Assembly: GCA_027347125.1 (NCBI GenBank)
Contig: DAIERC010000138.1
Coordinates: 1-5,186, forward strand
Source of the DNA: Ignavibacteriales bacterium
Lineage (GTDB): Bacteria > Bacteroidota > Ignavibacteria > Ignavibacteriales > Ignavibacteriaceae
Reading direction: 5' to 3'
DNA: 5,186 nt
Below the pieces are notes generated by a model, which worked only from the letters and a program-made list of their open reading frames with translations, was not told the origin of the DNA and searched no databases. Of the stretch, positions 1-5,186 are shown one piece after another; positions within the stretch are counted from its first letter, which is position 1; each line of letters opens with the position of its first letter. The position numbers and the translations under genes are program-made.

Positions 1-1872
1 TTAACAACTTATTCCTTTTCCCAAACTACATGGCAATCGGAAGTTGTTCATTATGATCAAAACGGAAAACTGGTGTACAAAACAGACACCGAAGGAAATA
101 AAATTCCGGATTTTAGTTATGCCGGTTATAAGAACGGGACAACGCCCATTCCATTTGTGCCGGCGGTGGATTCTGTTAGCCCCGTTGCGGGCGATAACAC
201 TGCAAATATTCAGGCCGCAATTAATCGTGTAAGTGCAAGAAGCATCGGCGCAGACGGATTCCGAGGAGCCTTATTACTGAAAGCCGGATATTACAGAGTT
301 TCGGGTACGATATATTTAAATGGTTCCGGAATCGTTTTGCGCGGCGAAGGCGAGGGGGCTGATACATTAACCAACACGGTTATTTTCGCAACGGGCGACA
401 GCTTAAGTCAGCCTGCCGTTTTAGTAGCTGGCGGAGGTAACTCCGGGTCAAATAGTTCGGCTTGGTCGGGTGCATCAACATCAAATGTTAATATCACAAC
501 CGATACGGTTTACGTTGGAGATAAAATATTTCAAGTTGCGGACGCAAGCCCGTTTTCTGTTGGCGATAATATAGTTGTCGTTCACCCGAAATCAACAGCG
601 TGGCTGCGCGCTGTGAATTATGGAGGAGTTCCAAACGATACCGGCGTAACCTCTTATTGGGGAAAAAGCGATCTTACAATAAAGTTCAACAGATTTATTA
701 CCGCCATCAACGGTAATACGATTACTATTGATGCACCGATTTTTAATACCTTGGTTCGTTCGCGCTCCCAGTCTTACATATATAAAACAAACCGGAGCGG
801 TATCCTTACTAATATCGGTATAGAAAATTTACGTGTTGATATTAACAACCCATTCAACGATTCACCGGCTAAAAACGGCAATGAAAGAAATCATGCCCAG
901 GACGCTATTTGGCTTGGAAAGATTGAAGACGCCTGGGTTAAACATTGTACGACTTTGCATTTTGTACAATCCGGATTCAAAACTTCGGTTGCTACCCGCG
1001 TAACAATTGATTCGTGCAGCGCTCTTGATCCTATCAGCATTATTACCGGTGAACGGCGTTATAATTTTAATACCTACGTAGCCTCGCAGTTAATACTTTT
1101 TAGTAATTGTTATGCGCGTTATGCCCGCCATGCATGCGTATCAAACGGAACAAGCACGGTTTCGGGAATTGTTTTTTACAATTGCACTTCTGATGAATCC
1201 GAAAATTCGAGTGAAGGTCACCGGATGTGGTCGCAAGGTTTGTTATATGATAATTATAAAGACATTAATACAAACGTAAGTTTAAGCAGTTACGTGCTGG
1301 GACTATATAACCGCGGGGATTACGGCTCCGGGCACGGCTGGGCAGCGGTTCATTCCGTAGCATGGAATTGTAACACCGGAATGAGCAGTATAATTATTCA
1401 GAAACCTCCTACGGCGCAAAATTATGCTGTCGGTTGTATAGGCAACGTTTCGGGAACGAAGCCGCCCGCCCCGTTTAACCAGCCTCAAGGATACCTTGAA
1501 GGAACAAATACCGAAGGATTAAATCCCGGTTCGCTTTATTTAGCCCAATTAAATGAAAGATTGGGAACAATAACAAAAGTTGAAACGGCCAGGAATTCAT
1601 CTTTACCGGCTGGTGTTAAAATATACCAGAATTATCCGAATCCTTTTAATCCAAGTACGGCTATCAGCTACCAACTTTCAGCAGGCAGCAATGTAACATT
1701 AAAGGTTTATGACGTACTTGGCAATCTTGTAAGTACACTTATTAATGAATATAAGAATAGCGGTACATACACAGTAAACTTTGATGCAAGCAAACTATCC
1801 AGCGGAGTATATTTTTATTTATTAAGAGCCGGCAGTTTTGTACAAACGTGCAAAATGATTTTGATGAAATAA
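1..1872 (+). CDS. Secreted right-handed beta-helix polysaccharide-degrading protein (pectate-lyase-3/GH28-like) with type IX sorting domain; 5' partial
   Basis: The frame is open from base 1 to the TAA at 1870-1872, giving 623 visible residues. The start is upstream: the first residues (LTTYSFSQ) look like the end of a signal peptide, and a GTG at 73 is in frame but lies after conserved-looking sequence. Visible residues 65-119 match the opening of Pectate_lyase_3-type beta-helices: DNTANIQAAIN, then GALLLKAGYYRVSGTIYL, then IVLRGEGEGA. Residues about 260-480 are short beta-strand/Asn-Cys-rich coils as in a right-handed helix, with polar clusters that could hold the active site (H298/D301, GERRYNFN at 350-357, YARHACVSNG at 374-383, EGHRMW at 405-410). 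Residues 541-623 are a Por/type IX C-terminal sorting domain, so export across the outer membrane is expected. The fold is fairly certain. The reaction (lyase or hydrolase) and substrate are inferred only from the neighbouring uronate enzymes. It is the first visible gene of the cluster, 53 bases before the next. Confidence 0.88.
   Translation, partial: LTTYSFSQTTWQSEVVHYDQNGKLVYKTDTEGNKIPDFSYAGYKNGTTPIPFVPAVDSVSPVAGDNTANIQAAINRVSARSIGADGFRGALLLKAGYYRVSGTIYLNGSGIVLRGEGEGADTLTNTVIFATGDSLSQPAVLVAGGGNSGSNSSAWSGASTSNVNITTDTVYVGDKIFQVADASPFSVGDNIVVVHPKSTAWLRAVNYGGVPNDTGVTSYWGKSDLTIKFNRFITAINGNTITIDAPIFNTLVRSRSQSYIYKTNRSGILTNIGIENLRVDINNPFNDSPAKNGNERNHAQDAIWLGKIEDAWVKHCTTLHFVQSGFKTSVATRVTIDSCSALDPISIITGERRYNFNTYVASQLILFSNCYARYARHACVSNGTSTVSGIVFYNCTSDESENSSEGHRMWSQGLLYDNYKDINTNVSLSSYVLGLYNRGDYGSGHGWAAVHSVAWNCNTGMSSIIIQKPPTAQNYAVGCIGNVSGTKPPAPFNQPQGYLEGTNTEGLNPGSLYLAQLNERLGTITKVETARNSSLPAGVKIYQNYPNPFNPSTAISYQLSAGSNVTLKVYDVLGNLVSTLINEYKNSGTYTVNFDASKLSSGVYFYLLRAGSFVQTCKMILMK
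1612..1869 (+). other. Type IX secretion (Por) C-terminal sorting domain within the beta-helix protein
   Basis: About 86 residues close the protein. The domain has the usual order: YQNYPNPFNPSTAISYQL, then a VTLKVYDVLGNLVSTL strand pair, then GTYTVNFDASKLSSGVYFY, and a final strand with a basic end (CKMILMK). In known type IX systems this domain directs outer-membrane translocation and is removed on release or on attachment to lipopolysaccharide. It is joined to the catalytic part by a short linker (about residues 524-536, TITKVETARNSSL). Neither of the other two genes shows such a domain in the visible sequence. Confidence 0.93.
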
Positions 1873-1925
1873 ATAAGACAGAAAAGAATAATGGGTAAGA
1901 ATAATTTCAAAAGAAAAATAATATA

Positions 1926-3125
1926 ATGAAAATGAGTGGAAAAATATTTTTATGGTCTGTGCTTATAATATTTGTCCTTTGTCCCCAAATTAAAAAGGCT
2001 GATGCGCAGGTAAAAACAAATAGTCAAGTAAACGTAAATGTTGCAAAGATTGACCGGCAGCGGATATTAAAAGCCGCAAACATATATCTTAATTATAAAC
2101 CTGTTACTATTACCGCATTTAGTTCTAAAAGAAGTGCGGGCGGACTGCATGATTATTTTTCCGAAGGCGATTATTGGTGGCCCGACCCGAAAAATCCTGA
2201 TGGCCCATATATCCGGAAAGACGGATTATCCAATCCCCAAAATTTTGAAAAGCACAGGCTTGCTTTAAGAAACATGAGCGTTCAGGTTGCCGCGCTTACT
2301 GCGGCTTATAAAATAACGCACGAAAAAAAATATGCAGACGCGGCTTTGCGCCATCTTCTTGCGTGGTTTGTAAATGAAAAAACAATGATGAATCCAAACC
2401 TTGAACATGCGCAGGCCATAAAAGGTGTTGTAACCGGAAGAGGAATCGGCATTATAGATACAATTCACCTGGTAGAAGTTGCACAATCAGTTTATGTACT
2501 TGAAAAAATGGGATACCTTAATCCTAAAGATGCGAATGCAATTAAAGATTGGTTTACAAAATACTTGTATTGGCTTACTACAAGTAAGTTCGGTAAAGAT
2601 GAAATGAATAACGGAAATAATCACAGTACTTGCTGGGCTATGCAAGTTGCCGAATTTGCCAAACTTGTAAACGATACAACTGAAATTAATTCATGTCGTA
2701 ATTTTTATAAAAATGTTTTACTTCCGACTCAAATGGATTCTAACGGCAGCTTTCCAAAAGAACTTGCCAGAACCAAACCTTACGGTTATTCAATTTTTAA
2801 TATGGATATGATGACAATGGTTTGTGAAATCCTTTCCGATAAAAATAATGACCTATGGAATTACAGCACCAAAGACGGAAGGAATATCGGCTCGGGTATA
2901 AAATTTTTATACCCTTATCTCGCAGATAAATCGAAATGGCCTTATCAGAAAGATGTAATGTATTTTGATGTTTGGCCTGTTAGGCAGGTAAGCCTGCTCT
3001 TTTGCGGAATTCATTTTAATGAGAATAAATATATAACTCTCTGGAAGAAATTAAACCCTGATCCGAAAGTGGAAGAGGCAATCAGAAATTTCCCGATCAG
3101 GCAGCCGGTGTTGTGGGTAAATTAA
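1926..3125 (+). CDS. Alginate-lyase-superfamily polysaccharide lyase (PL5/PL38-like alpha/alpha-toroid), exported
   Basis: A complete protein of 399 residues. ATG 1926 is chosen because it begins a signal peptide (hydrophobic stretch about residues 7-18, likely cut after ADA, residues 25-27) and an in-frame TAA at 1902 leaves no earlier ATG; M3 at 1932 is an alternative. The mature part fits the Alginate_lyase family (the PF05426 type): HDYFSEGDYWWPDPKNPDG near residues 75-93, then helical pairs including LRNMSVQVAALTAAYKIT, then NGNNHSTCW at 229-237, then RTKPYGYSIFN at 282-292. By analogy with PL5 enzymes, which use an Asn-His pair, an Arg and a Tyr, the likely catalytic set is N232, H233, R282 and Y288. 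The enzyme would cleave uronate glycosidic bonds by beta-elimination, leaving unsaturated ends that the downstream GH88 domain could use. With no sorting domain, it probably works in the periplasm. Alginate, glucuronan or another polyuronide are all possible; the family name should not be read as proof of alginate. Confidence 0.92.
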   Translation: MKMSGKIFLWSVLIIFVLCPQIKKADAQVKTNSQVNVNVAKIDRQRILKAANIYLNYKPVTITAFSSKRSAGGLHDYFSEGDYWWPDPKNPDGPYIRKDGLSNPQNFEKHRLALRNMSVQVAALTAAYKITHEKKYADAALRHLLAWFVNEKTMMNPNLEHAQAIKGVVTGRGIGIIDTIHLVEVAQSVYVLEKMGYLNPKDANAIKDWFTKYLYWLTTSKFGKDEMNNGNNHSTCWAMQVAEFAKLVNDTTEINSCRNFYKNVLLPTQMDSNGSFPKELARTKPYGYSIFNMDMMTMVCEILSDKNNDLWNYSTKDGRNIGSGIKFLYPYLADKSKWPYQKDVMYFDVWPVRQVSLLFCGIHFNENKYITLWKKLNPDPKVEEAIRNFPIRQPVLWVN

Positions 3126-3168
3126 AAATTCAAAATTTGTTGAAGGTTTTCGATTCAAAAATTTTTTA

Positions 3169-3189
3169 ATGAGAAGTGAAAAATAAATG
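3169..3189 (+). promoter_or_regulatory. Translation start context of the GH88-GH2 gene
   Basis: The purine stretch GAGAAG (3171-3176) lies 10 bases before the ATG at 3187 and is the only ribosome-binding-like element; it is a weak match to a Shine-Dalgarno sequence. The TAA at 3184-3186 is in frame and directly abuts the ATG, ruling out any longer N-terminus. A five-codon reading frame (ATG at 3169, MRSEK) ends at that TAA. Confidence 0.4.
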
Positions 3190-5186
3190 AAGATAAATCG
3201 ACTTATTGTTTTATTCGCGGTTTTAATGATTAGCATTTACACAAATGCTTTTGCACAAAACGACAGCTTGCTTAAAGTTATAAAAAAACAATTAGTCCAG
3301 GCAGACGATTCGATAAACGGCCGTTTCCCTGAATATACCGTTAACGGAAAATGGAAATGTTCTGATCAACCAAATTGGTTCGCGGGCTTTACAGGCGGCG
3401 AACTATGGTATATGTACCGGATGACAAACGATGAACAGCTTAAAGAAAGAGCCATTAAACACGCCGACCAGCTTTTGCAATATGCGGAGCTGGATAATAC
3501 TCACGATCTTGGTTTTATCTTCGTGCCTTCATGCGTTAAGGCCTATGAAATAACCAACGATGCAAAATATAAAGACGCCGCATTAAAGGCGGCCCGCATG
3601 CTTCTCAAAAGATTTAATAAGAACGGTAATTTTATCAGAGCCTGGGGAAAACTCGGTACACCCGACAGAGAAGGTTTGATGATTATAGATTCGATGATGA
3701 ATCTTGAACTGTTATTCTGGGCTTATGAAGTTACGGGCGATTATTCATTTTATGAGGCAGCTTATAGACACGCCATTACCACGATGCGCCAAAGTATAAG
3801 AAGCGATTATTCTTCTTACCATGTAATTGAATTTGATCCTGCTACCGGTAAGGTAATTAAAAAGAAAACTCATCAAGGCTCAAGTGATGAATCTACCTGG
3901 GCAAGAGGCGAGGCGTGGGGCGTTTACGGGTTTGCAAACGCTTACAAGTATACTCACGATAAAAGATTTTTAAATATCGCTCAAAAAATGGCGGATTATT
4001 TTGTAGCTCAGTTGCCGAACGATATGGTTCCGTGTTGGGATCTTAACTTATCCGGCGCCAATGTAGTGCGTGATGCTTCTGCCGGGGCTATCGCAGCCTC
4101 GGGAATGTACTTGATTTCTGACCTTTCAAAAAATAAAAACGATGTTAAGAAATACGCTAATTACGCCGCGGAGATTTCCAATTCTTTACAATCAAAATAT
4201 CTTTTTACTAAAAGCAAAAGACCGGTTGAAGAAGGAATACTACTTCATACCGTTTATAATTTTAACAAGAATTGGGGCGTTGATGAATCATTTCCGTGCG
4301 GCGATTATTATTTTATTGAACTGCTGGAAAAAGAATGGGAGAGAAACAACCGGGAAAATTTTATAAAAGATGTAAAAGGTAGAAAAGTATATAACCTGGA
4401 TAAAAATTGGTTTTACCTGGAAGATAATATTTCTGCTGTTAATCAACTTTACACCACGGAAGCAAAATGGAGGAAGCTGAACCTTCCTTATACGTGGAAT
4501 GCGTTTGATGTTGTTGACAACGAACCCGGTTATAGAAGAGACGCAAGCTGGTTTCAAAAAAATATTTACGTTCCCAAGTTAAGCAGCAACCAAAATTTGA
4601 TTCTTTATTTTGAAGGTGCTAATATAACCAGCAGGGTGTACGTTAATAATGAATTCGCCGGCGAACATATTGGCGGCTATGTGGGTTTTGAAATTGATAT
4701 AACTCCTTTTGTAAAAGAAGGCCGGGTAAATGATATTAAAGTACGGGTGGATAATTCATACAATCCGAATATAATACCTTCGCAAAAATCCGACTTTGCT
4801 ATTAACGGCGGAATAACCCGTAACGTTTGGTTAAAAGTAGTTCCCAAAAATTATTTGCAAAAAATTAAAATCAGCACTCCACAGGTAAGTGCAGCTTCGG
4901 CTAAAACAAGCGTTGAGGCTGTTATCAATTGCGGCGATAATTTGAAAGCGGTTCTGGAAGCAAGGTTATTTGATCCGAAAGGAAAGCTAGTTGAGAAAAC
5001 TGAAATCGCAAGCAATCTTGTAAAAGGGGAAAATAATTTAACACTAAATTTCGGGGATATTAAACAACCACAGCTATGGTCGCCTGATTCGCCCAACCTT
5101 TATACCGTAGAAGTAAGCTTGCTTCTAGATAAAAATGTTGCGGATAAATTATCGGATAGAATAGGGTACCGCTGGTATGAGTTTAA
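3187..5186 (+). CDS. Exported fusion: GH88 unsaturated glucuronyl hydrolase plus GH2-type N-terminal domains; 3' partial
   Basis: One frame runs without a stop from ATG 3187 to the window end (666 complete codons). The codon just before the ATG is an in-frame TAA, and a signal peptide follows (likely cut after AFA, residues 21-23), so the start is well fixed. Residues about 24-384 are a full-length GH88 domain. Known active-site residues of Bacillus GL1 UGL map at a constant offset of 19: D88 to D107 (in THDLGF), D149 to D168 (in MIIDSMMNLELLFWA), H193 to H212, H210/Q211 to H229/Q230, W219 to W238, R221 to R240, W225 to W244. It should hydrate and release 4,5-unsaturated glucuronyl ends made by lyases. 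Residues about 399-555 are a GH2 sugar-binding-like sandwich (GYRRDASWFQKNIYVP, VNNEFAGEHIGGYVGFEIDIT, GGITRNVWL). Residues about 558-666 are the GH2 Ig-like domain (QLWSPDSPNLYTV, then RIGYRWYEF). The GH2 catalytic barrel would lie past the edge and cannot be checked. It lies 61 bases after the lyase gene, probably in the same operon. Confidence 0.93.
   Translation, partial: MKINRLIVLFAVLMISIYTNAFAQNDSLLKVIKKQLVQADDSINGRFPEYTVNGKWKCSDQPNWFAGFTGGELWYMYRMTNDEQLKERAIKHADQLLQYAELDNTHDLGFIFVPSCVKAYEITNDAKYKDAALKAARMLLKRFNKNGNFIRAWGKLGTPDREGLMIIDSMMNLELLFWAYEVTGDYSFYEAAYRHAITTMRQSIRSDYSSYHVIEFDPATGKVIKKKTHQGSSDESTWARGEAWGVYGFANAYKYTHDKRFLNIAQKMADYFVAQLPNDMVPCWDLNLSGANVVRDASAGAIAASGMYLISDLSKNKNDVKKYANYAAEISNSLQSKYLFTKSKRPVEEGILLHTVYNFNKNWGVDESFPCGDYYFIELLEKEWERNNRENFIKDVKGRKVYNLDKNWFYLEDNISAVNQLYTTEAKWRKLNLPYTWNAFDVVDNEPGYRRDASWFQKNIYVPKLSSNQNLILYFEGANITSRVYVNNEFAGEHIGGYVGFEIDITPFVKEGRVNDIKVRVDNSYNPNIIPSQKSDFAINGGITRNVWLKVVPKNYLQKIKISTPQVSAASAKTSVEAVINCGDNLKAVLEARLFDPKGKLVEKTEIASNLVKGENNLTLNFGDIKQPQLWSPDSPNLYTVEVSLLLDKNVADKLSDRIGYRWYEF
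3256..4338 (+). other. GH88 (unsaturated glucuronyl hydrolase) domain of the fusion protein
   Basis: This is an alpha/alpha-barrel domain of about 360 residues, the normal full length for the family (Bacillus GL1 UGL is 377 residues). Both acidic residues needed for catalysis in that enzyme, D88 and D149, are present here as D107 and D168. The substrate-pocket segment, HQGSSD followed by ESTWARGEAWGVYG (residues 229-248), is intact, with Glu at 242 where many relatives have Gln. The domain ends with the typical ESFPCGDYYFIELLEKE (residues 367-383). There is no sign of decay. Confidence 0.92.
4381..5186 (+). other. GH2 N-terminal sandwich and Ig-like domains of the fusion protein; truncated by window end
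   Basis: The segment begins after a short linker (about residues 385-398) and looks like the beta-galactosidase/beta-glucuronidase/beta-mannosidase superfamily: W408 and the following strand, LPYTWNAFD (433-441), YRRDASWFQK (449-458), the VNNEFAGEHIGGY jelly-roll strands (486-498), GGITRNVWL (541-549), LWSPDSPNLYTV (630-641) and the RIGYRWYEF strand (658-666) that normally leads into the catalytic TIM barrel. It has no signal peptide or ribosome binding site of its own, as expected for a fused module. Sugar specificity cannot be read from these non-catalytic domains. Confidence 0.87.

Noticed and set aside
73..75. GTG as the true start of the beta-helix gene
   Set aside because: The frame stays open to base 1, the preceding residues look like a signal-peptide end plus mature sequence, and starting here would leave a type IX secreted protein without a signal peptide.
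44..232. 62-codon + strand ORF at the start of the window
   Set aside because: It overlaps the conserved start of the beta-helix protein in another frame and has no recognisable domain.
1303..1488. Minus-strand ORF inside the beta-helix gene
   Set aside because: It lies antisense to a well-supported coding region and its translation is low in structure and matches nothing I recognise.
1971..1985. Cys19 of the lyase precursor as a lipoprotein anchor
   Set aside because: The residues before it (FVL) do not fit a lipobox, and an ordinary ADA-Q signal-peptidase site follows.
2265..2486. Minus-strand ORF inside the lyase gene
   Set aside because: It is antisense to conserved helices of the lyase and has no start context or domain of its own.
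3157..3167. AAAAATTTTTT palindrome as a terminator
   Set aside because: It has no G/C stem or loop and sits in an A/T-rich spacer just ahead of a co-directional gene.
3051..3236. Minus-strand ORF across the second gap
   Set aside because: It covers the lyase C-terminus and the next signal peptide in antisense; nothing supports it as a gene.
4142..4366. + strand ORF within the GH88 end region
   Set aside because: It is a shifted-frame shadow of the GH88 domain, whose own frame is continuous and conserved here.
4330..4410. Possibility that GH88 and GH2 are two separate genes
   Set aside because: There is no stop codon, no plausible start with a signal peptide and no ribosome binding site between the domains; the frame is the same on both sides.
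4288..5096. Two minus-strand ORFs (4288-4557 and 4851-5096)
   Set aside because: Both are antisense to the recognisable linker and GH2 domains and show no domain or start signal.

Overview
The window is about 40% G+C and reads as one tightly packed, single-strand gene cluster for degrading an acidic (uronic acid-containing) polysaccharide. The best lineage clue is the C-terminus of the first protein. It is a type IX secretion (Por) sorting domain opening with YQNYPNPFNPSTAISYQL, a wording common in the Ignavibacteriota and related members of the Bacteroidota/Chlorobi/Calditrichota group. The A/T-rich spacers and weak ribosome binding sites also suit that group. The lineage is an inference from style, not a marker-gene assignment.

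Layout, all on the + strand: (1) positions 1-1872, the 3' part of a secreted right-handed beta-helix protein of the pectate-lyase-3/GH28-like type, whose start lies before the window; (2) positions 1926-3125, a complete 399-residue exported protein of the alginate-lyase (alpha/alpha-toroid) superfamily; (3) position 3187 to the window edge, an exported protein joining a complete GH88 unsaturated glucuronyl hydrolase domain in frame to the N-terminal sandwich domains of a GH2-type glycosidase, cut off before its catalytic barrel. The gaps are 53 and 61 bases, with no visible terminator or promoter, so the three genes are probably one operon.

The inferred pathway is as follows. The beta-helix protein is released or anchored outside the cell by type IX secretion and cuts the polymer. 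The alginate-lyase-family enzyme, which has only a Sec signal, cleaves uronate-containing chains by beta-elimination, probably in the periplasm, leaving 4,5-unsaturated uronyl ends. The GH88 domain removes those ends. The fused GH2 module, if its barrel is intact beyond the window, would hydrolyse the sugar thus exposed. GH88 points to glucuronic or iduronic acid in the substrate (glucuronan, ulvan-like, glycosaminoglycan-like or a bacterial exopolysaccharide) rather than plain alginate, but the sequence does not settle the substrate.

The main item of interest is the GH88-GH2 fusion, which has no stop codon from 3187 to the end. No RNA genes, mobile elements, CRISPR arrays or notable repeats were seen.
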